NCBI RefSeq assembly: GCF_030693405.1
Contig: NZ_JAUYAW010000010.1
Coordinates: 62,001-126,000, forward strand
Direction of reading: 5' to 3'
Length of the DNA: 64,000 nucleotides
Source of the DNA: Phenylobacterium sp.
GTDB taxonomy: Bacteria; Pseudomonadota; Alphaproteobacteria; Caulobacterales; Caulobacteraceae
A program made the translations under genes and the position numbers. Position 1 is the first letter of the stretch. Each line of letters starts with the position of its first letter. Shown here piece after piece: positions 1-8,386 of this stretch. The notes beneath the pieces are model-generated. The model searched no databases. It had not been told where the DNA came from and saw only the letters and a program-made list of their open reading frames with translations.

Positions 1-1221
1 GGGGCCCAGGGAGGCGAGGAGCTGTCGCCGGGCCTGCTGCTCGCCTTCGCCCCCGCGGTCCTGGGCATGGTGGGGCTGGTGGCCTTCGGCCGGCTCCTGC
101 TTCGGCCCCTGCTGAGATCGGTGGCCCGGGCCAAGAGCGAAGAGCTCTTCATGGCCGCCTGCCTGCTGGTGGTGATCGGCGCAGGCCTCGTTAGCGCGCT
201 TGCCGGCCTGTCCATGGCGTTGGGCGCCTTCATCGCCGGCCTGCTGCTGGCCGAGACCGAGTTCCGCCACGAGGTCGAGGTGACCATCGAGCCCTTCAAG
301 GGCCTGCTGCTGGGTCTCTTCTTCCTGTCGGTGGGAATCGGCCTGAACCTGTCCCTGGTCGCCGCCCGGCCCCTGGAGGTCCTGGCCTTTGCGGGCGGTC
401 TGCTGCTGGTGAAGGGGGCGGTGATCTTCGTCCTGGCGCGCCTGTCGGGGATGACAGGCCTGGGCGCGATCGAGATCGCCCTGCCACTGGCGGCCGGCGG
501 CGAGTTCGCCTTCGTGATTCTCGACCAGGCCATGGGGCTGGGGGTCATGCCCCGGGAGGTCGGCGAGTTTGTGATCGTCTCGGCCACCCTCACCATGGCC
601 CTGGTTCCGGTTCTGGCCTGGCTCGGTCAGAAGGTCGCCCGCCGCGCGCCGCCGCCCTCCGTGGCGGAGTCCCCGGAGGAGGGGGGCGAACCCGCTGGCG
701 TCCTGATCGTGGGCTTTGGCCGGGTCGGGCAGCTGGTGGGCGACATGCTGACCCGTCACGGGGCTAGCTGGGTCGCTGCCGAGCGTGACCCGCGCCTGGT
801 GGAGCAGGCCCGCCGCAATCGCCTGCCCTGCTTCTTCGGCGACGCCGCCCGCAGCGAGTTTCTCATGCGCTGCGGCCTGGGGGAGGCCCGCGCCCTGGTG
901 GTGACCATGGACAATCCTGAGGCGGCCGAAACCGTGGTGGCGGTCGCTCGGCGCATCCGGCCCGATCTGGTCATCGTGGCCCGGGCGAGGGACGCCCGCC
1001 ACGCCAAGCGGCTCTATGAGATGGGCGCCACCGACGCCGTACCGGAGACGGTGGAGGCGAGTCTTCAGCTCTCGGAGACGGTGCTGGTCGAGATCGGCGT
1101 GCCCATGGGGCTGGTGATCGCTTCGATCCACGAGCGGCGGGATGAGTATCGTCAGGACCTCAATCGACCCGACTCCCTGGGGGGGCGCGGTCGTCGCGCC
1201 CGGGCGACGGACAAGACCTGA
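1..1221 (+). CDS. CPA2/KefB-type monovalent cation:proton antiporter with C-terminal TrkA-N domain (5' truncated by window edge)
   Basis: Frame is open from base 1; hydrophobic antiporter segments (SALAGLSMALGAFIAGLLLAETEFRHEVEVTIEPFKGLLLGLFFLSVG) followed by Rossmann VLIVGFGRVGQLVGDML. Confidence 0.9.
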   Translation, partial: GAQGGEELSPGLLLAFAPAVLGMVGLVAFGRLLLRPLLRSVARAKSEELFMAACLLVVIGAGLVSALAGLSMALGAFIAGLLLAETEFRHEVEVTIEPFKGLLLGLFFLSVGIGLNLSLVAARPLEVLAFAGGLLLVKGAVIFVLARLSGMTGLGAIEIALPLAAGGEFAFVILDQAMGLGVMPREVGEFVIVSATLTMALVPVLAWLGQKVARRAPPPSVAESPEEGGEPAGVLIVGFGRVGQLVGDMLTRHGASWVAAERDPRLVEQARRNRLPCFFGDAARSEFLMRCGLGEARALVVTMDNPEAAETVVAVARRIRPDLVIVARARDARHAKRLYEMGATDAVPETVEASLQLSETVLVEIGVPMGLVIASIHERRDEYRQDLNRPDSLGGRGRRARATDKT

Positions 1222-1738
1222 ATCCAGCCCTGCTGTTCAGGGGCGTGCTGCGACGGGCTCCACTCCTGAGAGAACGTCGTTGCGAATTTCTCCTTCGGGC
1301 TGCAACATCATCGCAGTAGAAGGCGCTCAGGCTGAAGCGTTCTCCAGGCGGACGATTTTTTTTGGGAACCCCCGTCCAGGATCAGCGTTAGAGCCCCCGA
1401 CGTCTCGCCTTGCGACGTGTCCGGCGCCTTGGCCGGCGGGTCGCGGAACTGGCGTCGTCTCGGCGGAAGGGGGGAAGAGCCCTCGTCGGGATCTAGGTGT
1501 GTTTGTCGGCCCGGCGGCCGAGAGGGCGGCGAGAGCCCTTGAGCCATCCCCCTGTGCGGAGGATGCGCGCGCTGGGGTCAAGGGAGGGGGACGACCAGGA
1601 CTTTCTCGCGAAATTCGACCAATCGGCTGAAGGATTGCGCAAGGGTGTTGCTCTGGCGACACTTTCGCATCCTGTCGGCCTTGCTATAACGCTGCTGGGT
1701 CATATGGCCGCAGCAGAGGGCATGAAGAGGGCTCAAAT

Positions 1739-2926
1739 ATGAAATTCAAACTCCTGGCAGGGGCCGCAATGGCCGCGGTTTTCGCCGCGTCTGGCGCGTC
1801 TGCCCAAGACGCCGGCTGGTACGGCGCGATGGACCTGGGCTATCACTGGCCCGAAGGCCTTGAGACCGGCTCGTCCAACAATGGCCCCGGCGGCGCCCCC
1901 TATAACTGGGAATTCAATCAGGACGACGACTGGGCTGGCTTCGCCCGTCTCGGCTATCGCCTGAATCCCAACTGGCGCGTTGAGCTCGAGGGCGGCTATC
2001 GCCCCGGCGACATCGCCAGCGTCCGCGGCGCCCCCGGCTCGTTCGCCGGCCTCTGCACCCCCGGCGTGGTCCGCACCGCGGCGGCTCCGAACTGCGGCTC
2101 GCCGAACGGCGACGTCGAAGCTTGGACCCTCATGGGCAATGTCATCTATGACATCGCTCCGGGCGCGGTCATCAATCCGTTCATCGGCGCCGGCGTCGGC
2201 GTCAATCACGTCAAGATGAACGTGGTCGGCCAGTTCGCCACCATGAATGGTCCGTTCACCGCGGCCAATCCGGCCATCCAGAACCTCACCATCGACGACG
2301 ATGACACGGCTCTGGCCTACCAGCTGCTGGCCGGTCTGGCCTGGCGCGCCACCGATCGTCTCGACGTCGACCTGACCTACCGCTATCTCGGCGGTTCGGA
2401 TCTCGACTTCGCTTCGACCGGCAGCGCTTCGGCTCAACCGGGCGTCTTCTCGGGCGATTACCGCGATCAGTCGGTGACCGTCGGCCTGCGTTACTCCTTC
2501 GCTTCGCCGGCCGCTCCGCCCCCGCCGCCCCCGCCGCCCCCGCCCCCGCCGCCTCCCCCGCCGCCGCCCCCGCCGCCTCCGCCGGCGTATGAAGCCCGGC
2601 AGTTCGTGGTCTACTTCCCGTTCGATCAGTACATCCTGACGCCGGAAGCTCAGGCCGTGGTCTCCGAGGCCGCCAACTACGCCCGCGGTGGCTCCGCCAC
2701 CCAGGTCGTCGTGATCGGCCACACCGACTCCTCCGGCTCGCCGGCGTACAACGTCCGCCTGTCGGAACGTCGCGCCAAGGCCGTGGCTGACCAACTGGTC
2801 GGCATGGGCGTCAACCAAGGCGCGCTGCAGGTCGACTGGAAGGGTGAGAGCCAACTGGCTGTCCCGACCGGCGACGGCGTGAAGGAACCTCTGAACCGTC
2901 GTTCGACCATCGACATCAACTTCTGA
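1739..2926 (+). CDS. OmpA-family outer membrane protein: N-terminal beta-barrel, poly-proline linker, C-terminal OmpA peptidoglycan-binding domain
   Basis: Signal peptide MKFKLLAGAAMAAVFAASGASAQ; OmpA-like VVYFPFDQYILTPEA...VVIGHTDSSGSPAYNVRLSERRA; 23-proline run. Confidence 0.92.
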   Translation: MKFKLLAGAAMAAVFAASGASAQDAGWYGAMDLGYHWPEGLETGSSNNGPGGAPYNWEFNQDDDWAGFARLGYRLNPNWRVELEGGYRPGDIASVRGAPGSFAGLCTPGVVRTAAAPNCGSPNGDVEAWTLMGNVIYDIAPGAVINPFIGAGVGVNHVKMNVVGQFATMNGPFTAANPAIQNLTIDDDDTALAYQLLAGLAWRATDRLDVDLTYRYLGGSDLDFASTGSASAQPGVFSGDYRDQSVTVGLRYSFASPAAPPPPPPPPPPPPPPPPPPPPPPPAYEARQFVVYFPFDQYILTPEAQAVVSEAANYARGGSATQVVVIGHTDSSGSPAYNVRLSERRAKAVADQLVGMGVNQGALQVDWKGESQLAVPTGDGVKEPLNRRSTIDINF

Positions 2927-2962
2927 TCTCGATTTCGAACCGACTGATCAGTCGATCGATGG

Positions 2963-2995
2963 GGAGCCCGGCCGCAAGGCCGGGCTCCTTTCGTT
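2963..2995 (+). terminator. Intrinsic terminator after OmpA-family gene
   Basis: GAGCCCGGCC-GCAA-GGCCGGGCTC followed by CTTTCGTTT. Confidence 0.85.
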
Positions 2996-3000
2996 TGGGG

Positions 3001-3570
3001 TCATCCGAAGATCAGGATCCAGATCCCGATCAGGGCGAAGGCCAGGGCCGCCAGGCTGCGAATGAGCTTCAGCGGCAGGCGGCCGGCCGCGGCCTGACCA
3101 GCCAGCACCACCGGCGCGTTGGCCAGCATCATGCCGAGCGTCGTGCCCGCGGCCACCTGAAGAACGTCCTGGAACTGCGCGCCGAGCGCGACCGTGGCCA
3201 CCTGGGTCTTGTCCCCCATCTCCACCAGGAAGAAGGCCACGGTGGTGGTCCAGAAGATCGAGGCGCCGGGGCGGGCGGTCGGCGCCTCCTCGTCCTCCAG
3301 CTTGTCGGGAATCAGCGCCCAGGCGGCGAAGGCCAGGAAGAGGCCCCCCAGGACCCAGCGCATCCAAGGCCCCTGCAGCCAGGCCGCTGCGACCGCGCCA
3401 AGGCCCGCAGCCAGGGCGTGATTGGCCAGGGTCGCCACGAAGATGCCGCCGATGATCGGCCAGGGTCGTCGAAACCGGGCGGCCAGCAGTAGGGCCAGCA
3501 ACTGCGTCTTGTCGCCAATCTCGGCGACGGCCACCAGTCCGGTGGAGATGAGGAAGGCTTCCAATGTCAT
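3001..3570 (-). CDS. GDT1/TMEM165 (UPF0016) family transporter, putative Mn2+ exporter
   Basis: Duplicated E-x-G-D-K-T motifs (VAEIGDKTQLLALLLAARF and LVEMGDKTQVATVALGAQF); start taken at MTLEAFL, not the upstream ATG of the 279-aa ORF. Confidence 0.9.
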   Translation of the reverse strand: MTLEAFLISTGLVAVAEIGDKTQLLALLLAARFRRPWPIIGGIFVATLANHALAAGLGAVAAAWLQGPWMRWVLGGLFLAFAAWALIPDKLEDEEAPTARPGASIFWTTTVAFFLVEMGDKTQVATVALGAQFQDVLQVAAGTTLGMMLANAPVVLAGQAAAGRLPLKLIRSLAALAFALIGIWILIFG

Positions 3571-3635
3571 GTCCCGGCGGGGTCGGACGGCATACCTATG
3601 GCGATCGACGCCCCCGACCCCGCATGGTCGACGCG

Positions 3636-3760
3636 CGAACGCCAAAGGTCTTGCCAAGTCGACTGACCGGACGCGCCATGCCCATGGGACTGACGCCCCG
3701 CCGGCAAGTGTGTTGACGCGCCCCCCGCTGGAGATACGGGCGGCTACTCCCCAATGACCG
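3636..3760 (-). ncRNA. yybP-ykoY family manganese riboswitch in the 5' leader of the GDT1-like gene
   Basis: Minus strand contains GGGGAGTAGC...CGCGTCAACACAC...GGCAAGACCTTTGGC, matching the conserved L1 (GGGGAGUAG), L3 (GUCAACA) and closing AGACCUUU blocks. Confidence 0.85.
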
Positions 3761-3915
3761 GGCCTGTTTAGCGGTCGTTGCGGCAAAGACAAGCCGGGCG
3801 CCTTGTGAAAATGCAGCGGCGCCGCCCAGCCCCGGACCAATTGTCACAGTCTCGTGAGCCCTGAGGGAGAGGCGGGCCGGAAAGATCAGCAGGATCAGCG
3901 CCCGGGCTCTTGCTG

Positions 3916-3931
3916 TTAAGACCTCGTTAAC
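3916..3931 (+). promoter_or_regulatory. Consensus CtrA-binding site upstream of nrdA
   Basis: TTAA-GACCTCG-TTAAC = TTAA-N7-TTAAC. Confidence 0.65.
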
Positions 3932-3987
3932 GAAAATCCCTGGGGGCGAACCGCCTCACCCCGTTGACGAGTCATTAGGCACTGTGG

Positions 3988-4035
3988 GCACATATTGTGG
4001 TGCCCAGGGGGTTGGGCGACCACTAGATATAGCGG
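3988..4035 (+). promoter_or_regulatory. Candidate tandem NrdR boxes upstream of nrdA
   Basis: GCACATATTGTGGTGC and CCACTAGATATAGCGG with starts 32 bp apart, resembling ACACWATATATWGTGT. Confidence 0.5.
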
Positions 4036-4091
4036 GTGGGGCGATTTCCGGACATGGGTCCGAAGCCCCTTGAAAGTAATAGGTTTTGGCC

Positions 4092-5969
4092 ATGAGCGGC
4101 AGTGAAGCGGCGATGTTGAAGGTTTCTGAGGCGGCTTCGGCGGCGCAAAACCGCGCTGAGCGGCCTCAGTTGCAACTGGTCCGGAAGGTGGAGGTTGATC
4201 GCAGCCGCGACGCCCTGCTGACCGATTTCGGCAAGACCACCCTGGAAGACCGCTACCTGCTGGCGGGCGAGTCCTATCAGGACATGTTCGCCCGGGTGGC
4301 CACGGCCTTCGCCGATGACGCCGACCACGCCCAGCGCATCTACGACTACATTTCGAACCTCTGGTTCATGCCCTCGACGCCGGTGCTGTCCAACGGCGGC
4401 GCCGATCGCGGTCTGCCCATCTCCTGCTTCCTCAACGCCGTGCGCGACAGCCTGGACGGCATCCAGGGGGTCTGGAACGAGAATGTGGCGCTCGCCTCCA
4501 ACGGCGGCGGCATCGGCACCTATTGGGGTGGGGTCCGCTCCATCGGCGAGAAGGTCAAGGGCGCCGGCCAGACCAGCGGGATCATCCCCTTCATCCGGGT
4601 GATGGACTCCCTGACGCTGGCCATCAGCCAGGGTTCGCTGCGCCGGGGTTCGGCTGCGGTCTATCTGGATGTCCACCATCCGGAGATCGAGGAGTTCCTC
4701 GAGATCCGCAAGCCGTCGGGGGACTTCAATCGCAAGTCGCTGAACCTGCATCACGGCATCAACATCACCGACGAGTTCATGGAGGCCGTCCGCGCGGGCG
4801 AACAGTTCGGCCTGCGCTCGCCCAAGACCAATGAGGTGATCCGCGAGGTGGACGCTCGCTCGCTCTGGCAGAAGATCCTCGAGATCCGCCTGCAGACCGG
4901 CGAGCCCTATCTGATCTTCTCCGACACCGTGAACCGGGCGATGCCGCAGCATCAGCGGGAGCTGGGCCTCAAGGTCCGCCAGTCGAACCTGTGCTCGGAG
5001 ATCATGCTGCACACCGGCGTCGATCATCTGGGCAAGGACCGGACCGCCGTCTGCTGCCTGTCCTCGGTGAACGCCGAGAAGTTCCTGGAGTGGCGCGACC
5101 ATCCGACCTTTATCGAGGACGTGATGCGCTTCCTCGATAATGTGCTGCAGGACTTCATCAGCCGGGCGCCCGGCGAGATGGACAACGCCGTCTACGCCGC
5201 CATTCGCGAGCGTTCGGTGGGCCTTGGCCTCATGGGCTTCCACACCTTCCTGCAGGCGCAGAACGTCCCCTTCGAGAGCGCGCTGGCCAAGTCCTGGAAC
5301 ATGCGCCTGTTCAAGCATCTGCGCCGCCATTGCGACGCCGCCAGCCGCAAGCTGGCCGAAGAGCGCGGCCCCTGCCCGGACGCGGCGGAGCGCGGCGTCA
5401 TGGAGCGGTTCTCCCACAAGTTGGCCATTGCGCCGACGGCCTCGATCTCGATCATCTGCGGCGGCACCAGCGCCGGCATCGAGCCGATCCCGGCCAACAT
5501 CTATTCGCACAAGACCCTGTCGGGCACCTTCGCCGTCCGGAACCCCTATCTGGAGCGTCTGCTGGACGAAAAGGGCCTCAACACCCCCGCGGTCTGGGAC
5601 ACGATCCTGGAAAACGAGGGCTCGGTGCAGCACCTCGACGGACTCACCGACGACGAGAAGGACGTGTTCAAGACCGCCTTCGAGATCGATCAGCGCTGGG
5701 TGGTCGAGCTGGCCGCCGACCGCACCCCCGACATCTGCCAGTCCCAGTCGGTGAACCTGTTCCTGCCTGGCGACGTGGACAAGTGGGACCTGCACATGCT
5801 GCACTGGATGGCCTGGGAGCGGGGGTGCAAGTCCCTGTATTACCTGCGCTCCAAGTCGGTGCAGCGGGCCTCGCACGCCGGCGCGGCGGTGGCTGAGCTT
5901 GGCCTGCCGGCCATGGCGCCGCCGGAACATGAGCGCACCGACTACGAGGAATGCCTCGCCTGCCAATAG
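4092..5969 (+). CDS. nrdA: Class I ribonucleoside-diphosphate reductase subunit alpha
   Basis: NLWFMPSTPVLSNGG, GGIGTYWGGVRS, NLCSEIMLHT, C-terminal CLACQ; no N-terminal ATP-cone visible. Confidence 0.95.
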   Translation: MSGSEAAMLKVSEAASAAQNRAERPQLQLVRKVEVDRSRDALLTDFGKTTLEDRYLLAGESYQDMFARVATAFADDADHAQRIYDYISNLWFMPSTPVLSNGGADRGLPISCFLNAVRDSLDGIQGVWNENVALASNGGGIGTYWGGVRSIGEKVKGAGQTSGIIPFIRVMDSLTLAISQGSLRRGSAAVYLDVHHPEIEEFLEIRKPSGDFNRKSLNLHHGINITDEFMEAVRAGEQFGLRSPKTNEVIREVDARSLWQKILEIRLQTGEPYLIFSDTVNRAMPQHQRELGLKVRQSNLCSEIMLHTGVDHLGKDRTAVCCLSSVNAEKFLEWRDHPTFIEDVMRFLDNVLQDFISRAPGEMDNAVYAAIRERSVGLGLMGFHTFLQAQNVPFESALAKSWNMRLFKHLRRHCDAASRKLAEERGPCPDAAERGVMERFSHKLAIAPTASISIICGGTSAGIEPIPANIYSHKTLSGTFAVRNPYLERLLDEKGLNTPAVWDTILENEGSVQHLDGLTDDEKDVFKTAFEIDQRWVVELAADRTPDICQSQSVNLFLPGDVDKWDLHMLHWMAWERGCKSLYYLRSKSVQRASHAGAAVAELGLPAMAPPEHERTDYEECLACQ

Positions 5970-5994
5970 GCGTCACACCCACCTGCAAGACAGA

Positions 5995-6026
5995 CAGGCG
6001 CCCCCAGCCAGGGGCGCCTGTTTCCG
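5995..6026 (+). terminator. Intrinsic terminator after nrdA
   Basis: CAGGCGCCCC-CAGCCA-GGGGCGCCTG then TTTCCGTTTC. Confidence 0.8.
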
Positions 6027-6151
6027 TTTCAGCACCCTGGCCCCCGCAGCCATCGGCCGCAGGAGGGGAACTCGCAGTATCTTCACGACATTGAGCCTTC
6101 ATGGAATGGTGTCATGTGAACCTGCAACATGGCGGGGCTGGAGAGGGACCA

Positions 6152-7012
6152 ATGAGACGTTCGGCTGGGATCATCATCGCCATGGGACTGGGCGGCGCGA
6201 TTTGCGCCACCTCGGCCGCGGCTGAGGACCAGCTGGCCGCCACCGCCCAATTCACCCACTCGGCCTACGCCCTGATGGATGCCGCCTTTGCGCCCAAGCC
6301 GCTTGGCGCCGATCCTGATCCCATCCAGACCCTGATCGACCAGGAGGCCTATGCCGCTGGCCAGGGTCCCGTGCGCTGGCGCACGGGCGAAACACCCCTT
6401 TCGGTTTCCGCAAGCGGGGCTGTGGTCGACAGCCTGCGCGTCAGCGTCGGTGGTCCCCTGCGCGGCCCTGGCGGTCTTCCGCTCAATCCTGAGCGCGCGG
6501 AGTTTGACGCCCAGGCCTATGAGGTGGCCGTGGTCCGCAACTGGCCCCGGGCCGTCCAGTTCGCCGCTGGCCCCTATGATGTGGACGTGTCTCCCCATGC
6601 GGGGCTCGGTTTCGGGGCCGGTGGCGGCCAGGCCGAGGCGGGCGCCGAACTTCGCCTGGGCCAGAACCTCGACGGTAAGGTTGAGGACCGGCTGAACGCC
6701 ATGGGCGTGCGTGATGGCGAATCCTTCGGCCAGACGGGCCGGTGGTACGTCTTCGCCGCCGCCAGCGGCCGGGCGGTCGGCCTGAACATGCTCCGCAGCA
6801 GCGATGGCTGGGATCAGGGGGGATGGTCCACCGATGACTCCAGCGCTCTGATCGGCGACGCCCATGTGGGCGTCGGCTGGCGCAAGGGGCCCGTCCAGGC
6901 CTCCCTCGGCTATGTCCACCGTGAGGTGAAGGGCCAGCACATGATCTGGGGCCAGGAAACCCGGAACGACCAGGTGCTCGCCCTCTCCTTCGCCATCAAA
7001 CCCCAGAACTAG
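6152..7012 (+). CDS. Secreted/outer-membrane protein, possibly LpxR/DUF2219-like beta-barrel
   Basis: Signal peptide MRRSAGIIIAMGLGGAICATSAAAEDQ; alternating glycine/aromatic strands (PHAGLGFGAGGGQAEAGAELRLGQNL, GRWYVFAAASGRAVGLNM). Confidence 0.6.
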   Translation: MRRSAGIIIAMGLGGAICATSAAAEDQLAATAQFTHSAYALMDAAFAPKPLGADPDPIQTLIDQEAYAAGQGPVRWRTGETPLSVSASGAVVDSLRVSVGGPLRGPGGLPLNPERAEFDAQAYEVAVVRNWPRAVQFAAGPYDVDVSPHAGLGFGAGGGQAEAGAELRLGQNLDGKVEDRLNAMGVRDGESFGQTGRWYVFAAASGRAVGLNMLRSSDGWDQGGWSTDDSSALIGDAHVGVGWRKGPVQASLGYVHREVKGQHMIWGQETRNDQVLALSFAIKPQN

Positions 7013-7182
7013 CGGCTCAAGCGGCCCGTCTGAGGCCGCTGGTCGATCCCGCATATAGTGGGACGGTCTGCGTCATTCACAACATCTTGGGTCTATGCGT
7101 CGGTTTGCCTCTTAGCGGGCGGGCTTGGGGCTGGTATGGTCATGACCGATCCCAGCCCTATCGACCCAGGGGAAGTCCTGCC

Positions 7183-8226
7183 GTGACCGACGCCGCCCAC
7201 AGCTCCCTGCCCGGACTCCTGACGCCTTCCTATGCGTACAAGCCCTTCCGATACCCCTGGGCCTACGACTATTGGAAGAAGCAGCAGCAGGTCCACTGGA
7301 TGCCCGAAGAGGTGCCCCTGGGCGAGGATGTCAAGGATTGGGCGGCCAAGCTGAACGACAAGGAGCGGGCCCTGTTGACGCAGATCTTCCGCTTCTTCAC
7401 CCAGTCCGACGTCGAGGTGAACGACAACTACATGGAGCGCTACGGTCGGGTGTTCAAACCCACCGAGGTGAAGATGATGCTGGCCTCGTTCTCCAACATG
7501 GAGACGATCCACATCGCCGCCTATGCCCTCCTGCTCGAAACCATCGGCATGCCGGACTCGGAGTTCACCGCCTTCCTGGATTACCAGGAGATGCGCGACA
7601 AGCATGACTACATGCAGAAGTTCGGCGTCGATTCGAACGCCGACATCGCCCGGACGCTCGCCATGTTCGGCGGCTTCACCGAGGGGCTGCAGCTGTTCGC
7701 CAGCTTCGCCATGCTGATGAACTTCCCCCGCCACAACAAGATGAAGGGGATGGGCCAGATCGTCTCCTGGTCGGTGCGCGACGAGAGCCTGCACTGCGAG
7801 GGGATCATCCAGCTCTATCACGCCTTCAACGCCGAGACGAAGGTGGTCACCAAGTCTGTGGCCGACGATATCGTCGACTGCTGCAAGACCGTGGTGGGCC
7901 TGGAGGACAAGTTCATCGACCTGGCCTTCGAGGCCGGCGAGGTCCAGGGCATGACGCCGGCCGACATCAAGGCCTATATCCGCTTCATCGCCGACTGGCG
8001 CCTGCGCCAGCTGCACCTGCCCGAGGTCTATGGGGTGAAGGAAAACCCCCTGCCGTGGCTGCAGTCGATGCTGTCGGGTGTGGAGCACGCCAACTTCTTC
8101 GAGGCCCGCTCCACCGAATATTCCAAGGCCGCCACCAAGGGCCAATGGCATGGGGACGCCGGCGTCTGGTCGGAGTTTGACCGCCTGCTCAACAAGCGCA
8201 CCGAAAACACCCTCCCGGCGGAATAA
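7183..8226 (+). CDS. nrdB: Class I ribonucleoside-diphosphate reductase subunit beta
   Basis: Ferritin-like RNR2 motifs (SNMETIHIAAYALLLE, DYQEMRDKHDYM, SVRDESLHCEG); GTG start at VTDAAHSSLPG. Confidence 0.93.
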   Translation: MTDAAHSSLPGLLTPSYAYKPFRYPWAYDYWKKQQQVHWMPEEVPLGEDVKDWAAKLNDKERALLTQIFRFFTQSDVEVNDNYMERYGRVFKPTEVKMMLASFSNMETIHIAAYALLLETIGMPDSEFTAFLDYQEMRDKHDYMQKFGVDSNADIARTLAMFGGFTEGLQLFASFAMLMNFPRHNKMKGMGQIVSWSVRDESLHCEGIIQLYHAFNAETKVVTKSVADDIVDCCKTVVGLEDKFIDLAFEAGEVQGMTPADIKAYIRFIADWRLRQLHLPEVYGVKENPLPWLQSMLSGVEHANFFEARSTEYSKAATKGQWHGDAGVWSEFDRLLNKRTENTLPAE

Positions 8227-8386
8227 ATCGGCCCGACAAGCCGCGCGCCGAAATCTGTGAACGCCGGTCAGGCCGACCGCCAGAAGCCTGACCGGACCGC
8301 GCGGCCCGAACGCCTCGCGCTCAACGGTTGCCACCGGCCCCTCACTCCGCATACTCCGCGCCAAAGTCGATCAAGGGAGTTGCGCC

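Noticed and set aside
3571-3840. N-terminal extension of the GDT1-like protein
   Set aside because: The extension is the translated riboswitch leader and bears no protein motif; the family begins at MTLEAFLIS
4023-5966. 647-aa minus-strand ORF antisense to nrdA
   Set aside because: Shadow ORF in GC-rich DNA; repetitive H/G/D/A/L composition, no motifs, and the + strand encodes NrdA
7044-7074. CCCGCATATAGTGGGA upstream of nrdB as a third NrdR box
   Set aside because: Half-sites look similar but the core is about 3 bp too short for NrdR geometry
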